Counted from the stretch's first letter, positions 46,070 through 58,802 are shown. The stretch: DNA of 64,000 nt from Craterostigma plantagineum (GCA_027422505.1 JAPQWV010000306.1:186001-250000); one strand, 5' to 3'. Notes: a model not told the origin generated them from the sequence alone. A program made the numbers and translations.

Positions 46070-48198
46070 GGCATTCGAAAGGCTAAGGGATTACTTGCAC
46101 AACATGCCGTTATTAACTAAACCATTGCATGGAGATGAGCTAATCTTGTACTTTTCCACAGGGGAACGTGCCGTGAGCTCGGTTATCCTGAAGGAGGAAG
46201 GCGATACACAAAGATCGGTGTACTTCGTGAGTAAGACGATGAACGGGGCCGAAAGCAGATACTCTGAGATTGAGAAGACAGCCTTGGCAGTAATGGTGTC
46301 TGTCCGGAGGTTACGCCCCTATTTCATATCTCACAAAGTACGGGTATGCACCAATTTACCTTTGAAACAAACTCTGAGCAGGCCCGATCTTTCCGGAAGA
46401 ATGGTCAAATGGGCAGTTGAACTGGGCGAATATGATGTTGAGTTTGAAAGGCGACCTGCCATTAAGGGACAGGCCCTATCGGATTTCCTATTGGAATCTA
46501 TCCGTGGAGAGGTATCACCGACCTGGAAGGCCTACGTCGATGGCTCGTCAACATCGACAGGAGCAGGAGCAGGAATCTTGATCATCACGCCGCAGGGAGA
46601 TGAATTGCAGTTCGCAGTGACCTTTGACTTCCCGGCATCCAACAATGAAGCTGAGTACGAGGCCCTGGTGAAAGGGATGGAGATCCTTAGTAATCTAGGA
46701 GCTACAGGGGTAATCATTTACTCGGACTCCCAATTAGTGGCCCAGCAGGTCCAAGGGAACTACGAAGCTAAGAACGAGAAGATGGTGAAGTATGCCGAAC
46801 GAGTGGGGAAGCTGAAGACCTCCTTCGATAGTTTCGAAATACGACAGATTCCCCGAGAAGAGAATAATAGAGCAGATTCTCTGGCGAAGCTGGCTAGCGC
46901 TGCAGTCCCTGAGGGGACTAGGAAAGTCACTATGCTGACGGCTAGCAGGGAGGATCACATGGTACATATGGGATGTATAGGGGAAGAGGAAGATTGGAGA
47001 GCTCCTATCCTGGAGGCCTTACGTAACCCCGAACATAGGGACGCAGGAAAATTCCGACAATGGTTCTGCCTCATTGGAGGGAGTTATATAAGAGGGCTTT
47101 CGTTCACCCCTACGCCCGATGTTTATCCAAAAAAGAGGGAAAGTTGGTATTGGAGGAAGTACATGAGGGATGTGCCGGGGATCACGCCGGGTACAAAGCA
47201 GTCGCTCGGAGAGTGATCAGGGCAGGATATTACTGGCCCACCTTGTTGAGAGATGCTAAGGAACTGGTCAGACGATGCGAGAGCTGCCAAAAGCACGGTC
47301 CCAAAATCCACGTGCCAGCAGAGGAGCTGGGAGTGATGCATTCCCCATGCCCGTTTGATAAGTGGGGGATAGATATCGTGGGACCGATGCCCGTCGCCAA
47401 AGCCCAGAAGAAGTTCATTATAGTAACTGTCGATTATTTCAGCAAATGGGTTAAGGCTAAGGCAGTATAAAAAATTGACGAAACTAACGTGATAGACTTC
47501 TTGTGGCATCACATCTGTTGCAGGTTTGGAGCTCCCCGGATTCTCGTTTCCGACAATGGCACGCAATTTTGCGTAGCCAAAGTCCGAGAGTTCTGCACAG
47601 GAATGAAGATACAACATAGATTCGTCTCCGTGGGACACCCCCAAGCAAATGGGCAGGTGGAGGTCACCAACCGTACTATCCTTCGTGGGATAAATGCCAG
47701 GCTGGAACAAGAGGGTGGCAGATGGTTGGAGTCCCTGGACCCCGTGTTATGGGCATACCGCGTCACTCCGCGAGAAGCCACGGAGGAAACGCCTTTCCAG
47801 TTAGTATATGGATCGGCTGCTCTGATACCCGTTGAGATAGGGATGGAGACGCACAGAGTCATCCACTATGAAGAAGAGCAGAACGCTCGGCTCCGAAGAG
47901 AGGATCTGGATCTGATAGGGGAAATCATAGAGCTGGCCTTGATAAGGATGGAAAGGTACAAAAGTCGAGTAAAAGCAGCTTATGACCGAAAGGTGAGGCC
48001 CGACGATTCCAGGTGGGGGATTTTGTCTTAAGAAGGGCAGATGTACTCAAACCACTGAGGAAAATCGACTCGACGTGGGAGGGTCCCTACAAGGTGGCCC
48101 GTGTTTTGGGAGGCGGTGCATATGAGTTAGAGGACGAAGATGGGCGTGGAGTACCACGACCCTGGAATATTTCGAAGCTTAAGAAATATTATGCTTAG
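46070..48198 (+). pseudogene. Tat element RNase H, archaeal-type RNase H and integrase
   Basis: RNase H: YFSTGERAVSSVILKEEG, YFVSKTMNGAESRYSEIEK. Second RNase H (about 46525-46890): WKAYVDGSSTSTGAGAGILI, NNEAEYEALVKGMEIL, IYSDSQLVAQQVQGNYEAK, NNRADSLAKLAS, keeping the D-E-D-D type acidic residues. Integrase: zinc-binding EGCAGDHAGYKAVARRVIR with CESCQKHG; catalytic WGIDIVGPMP, VSDNGTQF and NGQVEVTN with exactly 35 residues between the second Asp and the Glu. A frameshift near 47190 and a TAA at 47468 (VKAKAV stop) break it; another shift lies near 48010 before VGDFVLRRADVLKPL and NISKLKKYYA, ending 48198. It starts right after the chromovirus. Confidence 0.92.
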
Positions 48199-48362
48199 TG
48201 AGGTTTGAAAGGATGTACATAAATCAAACAAGGAGGTGTACTCTTTTTCCTTCGCCAAGTTTTATCCCAAGCGGGTTTTACTTGGCAAGGTTTTAACGAG
48301 GCACCATCCTCTGAATGAAACTACTTTTCGGAAACCTGTGTTCCAATGGTACCCTTCCCAAC

Positions 48363-48800
48363 AAATGGCCCAGATGTGGCCGCGCAGATGCGCATTTATT
48401 TAGCCCAGATGTGGCTGGCACAGACAAGGCCGCGTAGATGCGCACTTATTTAGCCCAGATGTGGCCGGCCAGACGCGCACTTATTTAGCCCAGATGTGGC
48501 TGGCCCAGATGCAGCCGTGCAGATGCGCACTTATTTAGCCCAGATGTGGCTGGCCCAGACGTGGCCGCGCATATGTGCACTTATTTAGCCCAGATGTGGC
48601 TGGCCCAGACGTGGCCGCGCAGATTTGCACCTATCTAGCCCAGATATGGCTGGCCCAGATGTGGCCGCGCAGATGCTCACCTATCTAGCCCTGATGTGGC
48701 TGGCCAGATGTGGTCGCGCCGACGCGCACTTACCTAGCCCAGACGCGGCTGGCCCAGACGTGGCCGCGCGGACGCGCACTTATAAGCCCAGATGCGGCTA
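48363..48800 (+). repeat. Minisatellite, about 9 units of 50 bp
   Basis: Each unit reads close to CCCAGATGTGGCTGGCCCAG followed by ACGTGGCCGCGCAGATGCGC and ACTTATTTAG. Units differ by point changes, and one is shortened. It lies between the integrase end and the antisense gene of the Tat element. Confidence 0.93.
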
Positions 48801-49235
48801 TGTAGGTAGTTCTCGTGTTGAGGTATCCCGCCTCCAGGACCCTTAGACAATCGCTCGGTTGGCCCGGACGTGGTCGCTACTGATGAACCTCGCTGGTCCC
48901 CAGGCCAGCCAACGATGACCTCGCAAAAAGGAAGAGGTCTGCCGATACGCAACAGGCCAGATGGAAGAATGGAAACGAGTAACAAGCTCAAGGCATTGTT
49001 GAGATTCCCCAGGTACGTCTTTCTGTCAGTTAAATAATTTCTTGAAGAGAGACTCCGATCTGAGCACAGCCAGATGGCACAACGATGGGAGAAGGTGATG
49101 TTGGTGAGGTCAAAAGGAAGTGTTCTTGGTATACTTCGAATATACTGACGAACCTCAGCACTATTCGAAGTAGGAGGAGTGGAGAGTGGTAGTAGTGTAG
49201 GTCCAACCGCCGACAGCGAGAGGGGCCCAAAACAT
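48801..49235. other. Tat element non-coding 3' region
   Basis: No gene recognised between the minisatellite and the end of the antisense gene. Confidence 0.5.
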
Positions 49236-51900
49236 TTAAAGTTTGTACGTGATTAAGTCGGAAGGCAGACAGCGAAAGGGAAAACATGCTACGACATCAT
49301 AGAAGCCCTCCAGAAAAACAACATGCAGGGCTCGGGAAAAAGAAACAGCAACAGATGTCCGAAACAGGAAAATAACAAAAGGAGTTCGCAAAAGTGAAAA
49401 CAGCATTAATTGTTCAGAAACAGAAAATGGACTAGTAGGATAAGAGCGTGGAGCTCTGGAACCGGCCGCAGAATCGGGGACCTCTGAAGTAGCATATAGC
49501 TCCTGCTGCTCTAACTCGGAGAGTTCAACCAGGAGGACCTCAGGCGAGACTTCCAACAGAGTAGGAGAGCAGTCAGGCACCCTAACGGACCAGAAGTCCA
49601 AATTTGGGGCTGCCTCTGGATCCCCCTTAAATGTCGGAGGGGCGCTCATAGCTTCCATCGCTGCATCCAATGTAGAGGTGGGCTCACGTCCAGCAGCGAA
49701 ACCTCCTAGGAAGTAATGCTGCATAAAGGGTGCTAAGTCCACCAGAGAAAGGGTGTCGCGCAGATAGCCCTCGTGCCAACTCTGGCTCAGCTGGGCCAGG
49801 AACTTCATACCCAGGGGGAGCCCATGAGATGCTTCTGACAAAGCTGGACACCTTCCAGCTTCCCCGTGGAATGACTATCCTCGACCTTAGCGGCGAAAGC
49901 TTGCTCCAGCTCAACCTTCAGGGCTCTCTCCCTCTCAGCCAACAGTTCCTTAGCCCTTAGTTCAATCTGGGCTTGCTGATCATCTATGAGCAGGTGTAAG
50001 CGAGTTGTGAGCTCAGTCTCCTTAGCAGCAAGTGCAGCTGCAGTCTCCACCTCTAGTTGATGTGACTTCTCCAGAGCTAAGTCCCTTACACGAGCCTCGC
50101 GCTCGCTCTTCTCCTTCTCAAGCTCTTGCTCTAATTGGGCGATTTTAAGTCCCGCTCCTTGATCTTTTCGAGTATGTGGGTCTCAGGGGAGGCAGGATCA
50201 CCAGACGCCAAACCCCAACGGGAAGTCGCGGATAAGAGAGTAGGCAACAGAAAGGACAGCTGACAACACCAAGCACGAATCAACAACGGAAACCAGCACA
50301 AAGAAGTTAAGGGCGAAAATTACCTTAGCCCAATGGTGGGCAGCGAGCTCGACAGCAGAGACGTCGGACTGATGACGAAGCGCTTTTTGTTGTTCAAGTG
50401 GCACAATGGCGTGGATGAACTTCACCTTATCCTCAGGACTCAAAGAGTCGTAGCTGCCCGGCGTGTTCAGCACCATCTTCCCATCAGCCTGCTGATTGAT
50501 ACCCCATTCAGAACTCTGATGGACGAAAGGAGTGAACTCTGAGGCGTCAGGTGAAGGAGGGGCTGTCTCCACACGCGGCCTTTTCCCTTTGGCCACAGCA
50601 GTCTTCTTCTTTTTCTTCCGAGAAGGCGCAGGCGAGGCATCCTTTCTGACAACATCACCCTCAGAATCCGATATCACCACATCTGCATCTTGCGTGTTTG
50701 CTCTAGGAGAAGTGGTGCGAGGAGACGAGGACCTGATGGGAGATTTCCTACCCATCTCCGAGGCTGATGGGTCAGGTTCACCATGGCCTGATGAGGGAGG
50801 AGGTTCAATGGGAGCGCCAGAGTCCTCTTGCTTGACAGGTAGAGCTCGGAATGCATCCCTCCAAGAAAATGACATACCTGCAAAAGATACATCAAGTCAG
50901 GAGGCAAACTGGAGAAAGAGGCCAAGAAGCAGGGGGGAGACCCGCTTACCCTCAGGATCGAAAGGTAGAGGCCGCGAAGAGAGGCTGAAGTGATGAAGTA
51001 GGCCGGGGTAAGTCACCAACTCAACCATATCGAACTTCTTTTCAGAAGCCCGGAAATTCAGAAGGCGGAGAGCTGCTTTATTCTCTTCAGAGCATTCCGG
51101 TTGGACCCCAGGAAGTCGTTGGGGCACCTGATGGACCCAGTGGCGATGGGGAAAATCCCAATCACACCTTGTAGGGGTTACGAAGAAATCGAAGGGGTGC
51201 CACTGCTTGTCTTTATGGGAGCCCCTGCTGAGGAAATGTACGAGACCGCGCGGATTCGCGCACAGATAAAAAAAGGGCGGGGTAGACTTGAGTTGAAACT
51301 GGGAAAGAACAAGCTCCACAGAAGGCCTCCCACCGCAGCGGTGACCAAGACATATAAAGCTACCATCTGACGTATAGAGGAAGGACTGAACTGATTCAAA
51401 GGCACGCGATAAACCTTCGACACTACCGCTAGAAAGGGGTGAACTGGAAAGCGTAGACCAGCCCTCACTTGGCTTTCCCAAAAAGCAAGGGACGGAGAAG
51501 GTGGAAAGTTGGCACGCTGACTGGGATTGGGGACGAAGAGGTGAAAATCAGAGCTGTGGAAGCCCTCTGGTACCAGCTTCTCCAAACGCCGATAGGTCGA
51601 CTTGGATGCACCGAACATCTTCCAGTCGTCCACCCCAGCGCTATCTCCGACAGCGCCTCGCGAACGAGTTCGGCGAGATGTGGACGAGTCAGGGGCTGGT
51701 GGCGCTGGCGGCGGAGCGGCAGAGGAGGTATCGGCGGGAGTGTGAGAGGAAGAAGGTTGGGGAAAATCGGATGCTGCCGCGTCTGACGATGGGGCTTTTT
51801 GCTTCGACCCCCTTTTGGCGGCAGCACCCGGTACGGCGGAGGACGTGGAGACGCCCGGCGACGCCGAACGAGTATCCTCGGAGACGACGTTATCAGTCAT
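49236..51900 (-). pseudogene. Antisense gene of the Tat element (Transposase_28-like)
   Basis: ATG at 51900 (MTDNVVSEDTRSASPGVS), a Pro/Ser/Ala-rich N terminus, then FWESQVRAGLRFPVHPFLAV and FSPSSIRQMVALYVLVTAA. This is the pattern of the 'putative gypsy type transposon' family (Pfam Transposase_28, recognised by memory). After a frame change near 51345 it continues FQLKSTPPFFYLCANPRGLV and WHPFDFFVTP. A basic segment SRKKKKKTAVAKGKRPRVE (about 50610) looks like a nuclear signal. Then comes a coiled-coil-like run rich in Ala, Glu, Leu and Lys (49890-50050) and a C-terminal part with HYFLGGFAAGREPT. Minus-strand donors GGTATG (about 50876) and AAGGTAA (about 50324) suggest introns, so it is probably transcribed and spliced separately from gag-pol. 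Function unknown. Confidence 0.75.
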
Positions 51901-52356
51901 TTCTTCGACGCGCAAAGGAGGAAATGGGGAAAACTAAGGACGAATCGTTGGAGATACGATAAATAAGGACAGGGGAGATCGAAATAGTACATGGGAAAGT
52001 CGCGGATGGAGAAGAAATCGGGACACCGGCGATTCTGAGCACTGTGCGATTTGGGGCGAGACGATGGCGAAACCCTAAAGTGACGACTGAAATTTCGTTG
52101 TTTTTGGCTAAGTATGGGAAGCAATTTCAAAAGGGGAAAAAACGAAGGAAACCGCCTCGAGAAATTCAAAAAGCAGAAGTGACGGGCGGGGACACGTGTC
52201 ACCCTACTGACGCTGCCTTCTTCTGCAAATAGCACAGGACCTGTCCAATCGACATAAATACAGTGCAGGCCACCTAAGGAGTCCAGAATCACTAAAAAGG
52301 AGGAATGCTCTCTCAAGTGTACTCCGAACTGTAATGCTTGGCATATTACCCTTCAG
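51901..52356. other. Presumed upstream region of the antisense gene
   Basis: It would hold the antisense promoter, between the ATG at 51900 and the 3' LTR. I see no clear TATA box. No other gene is visible. Confidence 0.35.
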
Positions 52357-52371
52357 AGTAGGGGGACTGGA
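52357..52371 (+). promoter_or_regulatory. Tat element polypurine tract
   Basis: Purine-rich AGAGTAGGGGGACTGGA-like run immediately before the 3' LTR; two pyrimidines interrupt it. Confidence 0.7.
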
Positions 52372-53065
52372 TGATAGGGGTAACCTTTAGCCCAGCATTC
52401 CTCCTAACCGTACTACCTGAAGATAGTGATTTAGCAGACATATTGACTGGTGAGGCGAACCCCTGGGTATCTGTGACTATGTACGGAAAAGGTAGATGGG
52501 TGCTGACGGGGAAATAGTTTACGCGGGAAATATTGGATCTGGCCGAACAGGGGACACGTGGGCCATTGTGAATGGTGGACATGGTGAGTAAGAAGGAGGC
52601 ACGCCAGTCTGACATCCGTACGCCTGCAGGTGATGTGTCTCCTATGAGGTACCAAACGTCACCATCACGTGGTCCCGCAGGACTGCCAGCTGGGACTAAA
52701 AGGAGAAACGGACGTATGTGAATAAGGAAGGATCAGAGAGAGAGAGAGACAAGGGATTCATCACAAGACACTTAGAAAAATACTGTATTCATCTTCTTCA
52801 TTCTTTCTAACGCCATTAACACACTGTAATGAGCGGAGTGAGCTTGAGGGTGTATTTCTGACTGTGACAAGTGGATACTATTTCCGGCGGCCCGTGGACG
52901 TAGGACACCTGTCCGAACCACGTACATCTGCATCTCTGTCACTTCTTCCTTTCTCAGCACAAAAATATGGATCCTAAAAGACACTAAAAGCGCAAGTCCT
53001 AGCCCGTTTCACCCATCACCACTCTTCCCGGACAAATACTGTTGATCGGGGCCGTACCCGCATCA
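52372..53065 (+). repeat. Tat element 3' LTR
   Basis: 694 bp. By eye it differs from the 5' LTR at about 19 bases and two 1-bp indels. Followed by AAAAG, the target duplication. Confidence 0.95.
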
Positions 53066-53070
53066 AAAAG

Positions 53071-54769
53071 CATATTCATTTGTGCTTAATCAGCCGCTCG
53101 ATTTCCTTTCCCAGTAGCATAAAAAGGCCAGAAATTTTTATTTTATTTTATTTCTTTTGTTCTGACGAAAATCATTAAAGGACTTAAATAAAATGTGGGG
53201 AAACTTTACTTAAATACCTAACAGTTAAACTTCATATCACTTAACTCCCTGTCTAAAATAATATCAGTTAAGGACCAATCACAAACTATACTTTCATTTA
53301 AGGACCCTATCAAATCAAAAGACATTTTTGCCCCTGAATATGTTTCTTAAAAATGAAAAAACAGAATTCCCATTGATCGAAAGGAAAAAAACAAAATAAG
53401 AAGAAACGATAACGACGTGGAATTCTTCGTCACCGTCATTGCCCATCTCTGACGGTGGTTGGAATTCGTGTCTACATCCTCCAGGTAAGTGGCTTTGGCA
53501 CACACGGCTCAGCTTCTTATTTCGTGATAGTCACCTTTCGCTCCCGGCAACCCAATCGAAACAGCAAACGTGAAGGAGTTGCGTGGGGTAGCCCGTCAAG
53601 CTGCTGAGAAGACGCCGGTGAGCAACAAAATCTGGTGAAGGCTCCTTCCCTGCCAGAAAAACATTAAAATTGATTCTGCCTTGTCCTGAGGTAATTTTGG
53701 CGCACTGGGATGTGTAATTGATGTGAATAGTATGACTGAAACGAGGGTACTAAGATGGAACCCCCAAATTTTGTGTTTGCAATCGTGTATCAAATTATTG
53801 TATATTGTGTACTTTACACGTCTGGTTAGAGTACCACGCCTATTATTGTTAATGTATCATTTCATGTATATTAGGATACCACAGTTCTGCATATATTTTA
53901 CAATTTTCATGTTGGGTTGCTGAATTATTTGTAGGAGACAAGCATGTTGTCTACAAGTGTTGTTCATGGCGGTGCCATCTGATGGTTGTTGGTTGCACTT
54001 TTTTTGTCCATACGAAGCATATAGTTTATTGCGCCGTGTGTTATATGTAGATAGGTTTCATGGCGTATTTTTTTGCACCATGGGAGTAGATAGGTTCTCA
54101 TTGCATATTTTTTTTGCAATATGTTACATGTACATTGGTTCGGTCGTGACTTTTTTTTGGGCAGTATGTTACATGTTTTTTGTGTTGGTGTAATATTGAA
54201 AATATGATGAATATAATGTTGCAGTAAATATCTATAAGTTGAGGTACGGTAACAATCTTGCAATGGTACGGTAAACAGTGAGTACAAGGAACAACGAACA
54301 ATAGTTAGATGGTACACGAAAGACCCTCAAAGTCGTATGCTTAATCTACAAAAAAAAAATAAATAAATAAAATTCTTAAAGAATAGTAGGGTACAAAGGG
54401 AAACAAAGTTCACAATCACGTCTTCTTCGGGAAAAAAATAAAACAAAGTTAACGTTTTTGTGACAATTCTGTCTGAATAAAGGTTGTTCTGACACGCTGC
54501 ATAAATTCTAACACGCTGCATTTACAAAAAATGCAATCTTTCTCCCAGGCAAAATGCTCTTTGATTGTGGTACGATAAAATACGCAGTATAGATACATTA
54601 AACATTCACGTTTAAGCACGATGTCGTGTATATTTTAGGTACTCTAATTTCACTACATATGGTACACTATATTTGTTTACCCTATTTTCGATCCAATTTA
54701 AATTTAATTTCGTGGTACGATAAAATACTCAGTGTAGATACATTAAACCTTTAAATTTAAGTATGGTGC
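53071..54769. other. AT-rich spacer with a short direct repeat
   Basis: No gene recognised. A segment with GGTACGATAAAATAC, AGATACATTAAAC and TTTAAG occurs at about 54569-54627 and again at 54713-54769, the second copy touching the LTR array. Short open frames here have no known domain. Confidence 0.5.
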
Positions 54770-57076
54770 TGTAATACCCGCAAATGAATACATGAAATTA
54801 GGATATAATTAACCCGATAGATGTACGAATTAATGAAGTTCATATCCGAACGGATCAAAAGCCGAATGAGAAACTGGGCCAAATTAATATTCGACCCAAT
54901 TAATCGTGGCCCAACTCAACAGAATTTAATAAATAAAATAGTACAAATTAGTGTGGGAGCATCTGGAGGCCCAATTTGGAGCAAGTAAAGTAATAAATAA
55001 ATTCGGCCCAATTAAAAGTGGTATCTAAAGCTAATAATATTAGGACCCAAGTGAATAAGTTCGAAAGGCCCAAGATAATTTTCATGTTGCCCAACTAAGT
55101 GGAAAATGGTCCAATGAATAATTTAGACCAACTTAGTATTAGAAGTCCAACTAAATAATCAAGTCCAATAAATAATTTAGGCCAAGTATAATTAGAGCCC
55201 AAGTAAATGAGTTAAGAAGGCCCAAATGAAGATATATGCATATAAGAATAATAAGTTGGTCCAATTAAAATTAATATAAGGAGTAATGGATATTGAAAAT
55301 AATAAGGCCCAAGTAGGATTCTTATCTTTGGCCCAAACTCTTATAAATAACTTTAGCAAGAAAGCTCCCTAAATGGTGGGATATTTCGTCCATACTAGTC
55401 CCATCACTCATCCCAAAGATAAATATCTATTAAAACCTTCAACTCATTAACCAAGAACCCATCGAACCATTAAAAGAGAGGGAGAGACCGTGGGAAAAAC
55501 CGACCAAAGAAGAAGCCAAGTCGTCGAGTGAGACCGAGAGATTTTTAGCAACGCCATCACTCCCAAGATACTTGAATCGAAGCTTAAGTGCAAGAAGAAG
55601 GAGAAACCAAATAAGGAAGAGAGATCGACGATAGAAGAAACGAAGAAGACGAAGTGGAGTGACGATTTTCGGCAAGCTCATCTCAACCCAAACCATTTAA
55701 CCTAGCTTAAGGAAGTGAGGTAGGCTCTTAAAAACTCAGATTGGAATGATTTTCAGTGGTTCGAACCTTAGTATCCATGTTTGAGTGTGTATCCCCGTAT
55801 GAGCTTCCATGTCCGTTTTGAAATCCAAAGTATGTGTTTAAATCTGTTTTTTTTCGTATGCATTGATAATATGAGGTTTTGGGGATCTATTTGAAGATTT
55901 GGGGATTTGAATGTTTAGGGTTTGTGGAGATATGTACGTTTATGTGCTAGAGAATCCACTGTGAAATGTGAATGCGAAATTTAAGGTATGGAGTTTTTGG
56001 TTCTTTGGCTTGGTAGCTTAGAGTTGGAGTTAGAAAATTTTAAATGAAGTATTGGGGATTTTGGGGTTTCGAATTTTACTCCCCATGCTAGATTAGGTGA
56101 TTTTACATGGGTATATATATTACGTTAGGAACCCAACATATGGGTTTGCATCTAAGCTCTTAATATGACCTTGAGTATTTGAAGTTACGGGAATTGTTTT
56201 AAAGGTATTAATGTTCGATTGTTAGGGTGTCTTGTTGAAATATATTTGCCTCATGTAAATTGGGCGAGTTTTAGTTTCGGATGGATCCTAGAAGCGGGCG
56301 AACCCTAGTTTAGGGCCAAATCGGGCGAACCATTAGTGTCGGGCGAATTCTTGGTTGGGTTTTAAACTTAGTTTTTAGCTGTAAGAGTTCTAGAGTGGAA
56401 ATAGGAATTTAAGTGAATTATAGAACTATAGATCGTAGGCTAAGGAGACTTCACGAATTTGGAGATGATTTGTGGGTCGTTAAGTAGTGTGTGGGTTAGA
56501 GACTTTCGTGAATTTTGGGTTAGGATCGAAGCTTTCGACAATCGAACCTTTGTAGTGACACTTTAGGAAAAGTGCGTCGCGGGCCCTGAGTGATACTAGT
56601 ATGAGTACTAGGAGCATTGGCGCGGATTGCCTTTGCGAGTGTTATATGCATCGGCGCGGATTGCCTTTGCGAGTGTTATATGCATCGACGCGGATTGTCG
56701 TTGCGGGGGAGTGTCACGTGCATACATGCATGATTTCTGCTTACTGAGCCTCGGTGGCTCATTCCTTATGTTGTGTGTTGTAGGTACGATAGGTCGGACG
56801 TTGCGTAACGTCTCGACTAACGCAAGCTGACGGCGGTACTCCACGGGCTTTTGAGGGCAAGGCTGTACATGGATGACGACCTGTGGAGCGATGTTAGGAT
56901 GTGTTAGTTATCGTAAATAGTTTTTGGGGCTTCGGCCTTTGTATAACTAGACAATGTAGATTGCGTCTCGTCGTAATATATTTATTTTAGGAAAAAGTTT
57001 TTGTAAATTGGGTCTTCCGCGGCTTGCGCAGCGGAAATCCGCCGCTAATTAGTATTAGAAAGTGAGGGTCGCCACA
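54770..57076 (+). repeat. Array LTR 1
   Basis: 2307 bp, TGTAATACCCGCAAATG to GGGTCGCCACA. Repeated GGCCCAA-type words lie in 54890-55330 and GGGCGAA words near 56270-56350. Three tandem 34-bp units (56614-56647, 56648-56681, 56682 to about 56715) share GC(G)CGGATTG and TTGCG. The conserved 3' block follows near 56832. Confidence 0.95.
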
Positions 57077-57078
57077 GG

Positions 57079-57090
57079 TGGTATCAGAGC
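57079..57090 (+). promoter_or_regulatory. Primer binding site, array unit 1
   Basis: TGGTATCAGAGC, an exact initiator-Met tRNA match, two bases after LTR 1. Confidence 0.92.
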
Positions 57091-57223
57091 TTAGGATATA
57101 GGTTCTGTAGACTGTCCATGTACAGCCGCTCAAAAGCGTGGAGGATCAGCCTTGCCTGTGTAAGTATGTTTGATGTGATTATGTGTTTACAATAACGTGC
57201 CTACTTGCTTGACTGATTTTAGA

Positions 57224-57349
57224 ATGACTAGCATAAATAGAAAATTTCTTGGCGAGTCAAGTCGTGGGGTTGCAACCGAGCTCCATGTGAATGAACATGA
57301 CTCGGTGCTCCATACGGAAACTGATCCAAGATCAAACGGATCGGATTAG
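57224..57349 (+). pseudogene. Truncated gag start, array unit 1
   Basis: ATG at 57224 opens 41 codons beginning MTSINRKFLGESSRG, at the position of the chromovirus Gag start relative to the primer site. After the TAG, another frame gives DRISELKDRVNEFKDLIYKL, similar to the chromovirus LIRRQSDQINDLIHR, so a frameshift separates the pieces. Confidence 0.6.
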
Positions 57350-58802
57350 TGAACTTAAGGATCGAGTTAATGAGTTTAAGGATCTGATCTATAAGCTTGT
57401 TCGAACCTCATAAATTCTTGCACTATGAATGTGCGACAATTATAGGGAAAAGAAAGTGAATGAACAATTAGAGCGAGCAGTTAAAAAAGAGATTCGACTT
57501 TTCAAATATCCTAAATTACAAACAAGGCCGAATCCGTGGGGAATTAATCTATCTACTCGAGGGAATTAACTTCTCCACTCGAGCTCCAAGTTCTATTCCG
57601 CAATGCCTGTAGTGTGGATGCTCAATCTAAACTAGGGGATACATAAATTCCTTCCACGAAAATGACGAGCTTTCAAAATATGAAGACGTATTTGATTTCC
57701 GTAGGAAAGATCATATGTTTCAGTTACCGAGAGGAGTAATATCCGTTTTGCGGGTAAGAGTAGCCCAAATAGAATTATCGACATTTGAGCTAAATATTTC
57801 GTAATTCCTTCGACAAATTGTGAATCTTTTCTCGCATCCATGCTTAGACGGAGGAATTGCCTCAGTCTTAACTGAAATCGTGCTAGTAGCTAATGAAAGC
57901 GCTGATGTACGTCCCAATGATCTCCTGGGGCTACACTTGATCAATTCGCAATCAAACTATATTCTATCTTCATCAAATGATCTTATCTACTGAAATACGA
58001 TGTTGAAACCACATTTCACTTCTTTCGCCACAACAAGCCTAAACCCAACAACACCAGAGTATAACCCTGTGCCCAATCCTTCTGCACATCCTGAGAGACA
58101 TCCATGTTCCCTATCAGAGTGGCGCAGCGAAGGCGTGCTGGACGCTAGTGATTTTCAACCTATGTCTGGGTATAGCTATTTTCATTAGCTCCTTAGGGCA
58201 ATACAGATCGGCATACATGTGCCCTATCGAGAAATGACTGTTAGAATCCAAGACGACAAGGGCGACCTTATGTTAACCCTTATATTCTTGTTTCCCTTCA
58301 TTCTACTTCGATGGCGTGTTTTACTTTCTTGAACTCTTGTACGCCATGAAACATGTATTTTCGGACTTCTAGAAAGGGAGGTTAGGCAGATCTTTTAAGC
58401 GGGGAGCATGTTATAGACTAGCTATAGGTTTTCCACCCCGTATTGAAATATAGGATAAACCATGACTCGGCCATCGATAGATGTTCACTCTCCAATAATC
58501 GTAGATCAGGAGTGATTCTAAGAGGGAAGGATAATTTTCGATCTAAGAGTATCAACCCAAGTAGAAAAGTTACGAAGAACTTCGATCCTTTGTCCCCGGA
58601 ATAGAAATGCAGACCATAAAGAATGATTCTATTTTCATAAGAGTTCGTTCTTTTCAAATTCATCCAGTAAGGATCTTCTCTAAGAGCTAGTAGGTGATTA
58701 TCTACCACCTAACCAAACCAACTCACTCCCCTACCAATCGTTACCCCGAATTATCTCAATGGGCGGAATTTCGGGGACGAAATTCTTTTAAGGAGGGGAG
58801 GA

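Larger units (their letters stand above)
32311..53065 (+). mobile_element. Ty3/gypsy Tat/Retand-type element with a nested chromovirus
   Basis: Two 694-bp LTRs and perfect 5-bp target duplications AAAAG (32306-32310, 53066-53070) delimit the element. Removing the nested 9377-bp insertion (36693-46069, plus one copy of its target duplication) leaves about 11.4 kb. Order: LTR, primer site, gag-PR, RT, RH, second archaeal-type RH, INT, minisatellite, antisense gene, polypurine tract, LTR. The second RNase H and the long 3' region with an antisense gene are typical of Tat-lineage elements. LTRs differ at about 20 positions. Frameshifts in gag, RT and INT make it non-autonomous now. Confidence 0.93.
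57077..58802 (+). other. Internal region 1 of the array
   Basis: 1726 bp from primer site to polypurine tract (TTTTAAGGAGGGGAGGA, 58786-58802). It has gag remnants at the 5' end, a decayed zinc-knuckle codon run near 57600, and a terminal RYPELSQWAEFRGRN frame matching the chromovirus end YPELFQSA. The rest is non-coding. Minus-strand open frames recur in both copies only because the copies are recent. Confidence 0.85.

Noticed and set aside
55439..55696. 85-codon minus-strand frame repeated at 59472 and 63502
   Set aside because: It lies antisense in the LTRs. Preservation is explained by the recent duplication of the array.
57079..57090. tRNA gene
   Set aside because: Only the 12-nt primer-site match to the initiator tRNA 3' end is present, with no cloverleaf sequence.
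58418..58708. 96-codon minus-strand frame repeated at 62448
   Set aside because: No domain recognised; the copies differ at one residue only because the internal regions are recent duplicates.
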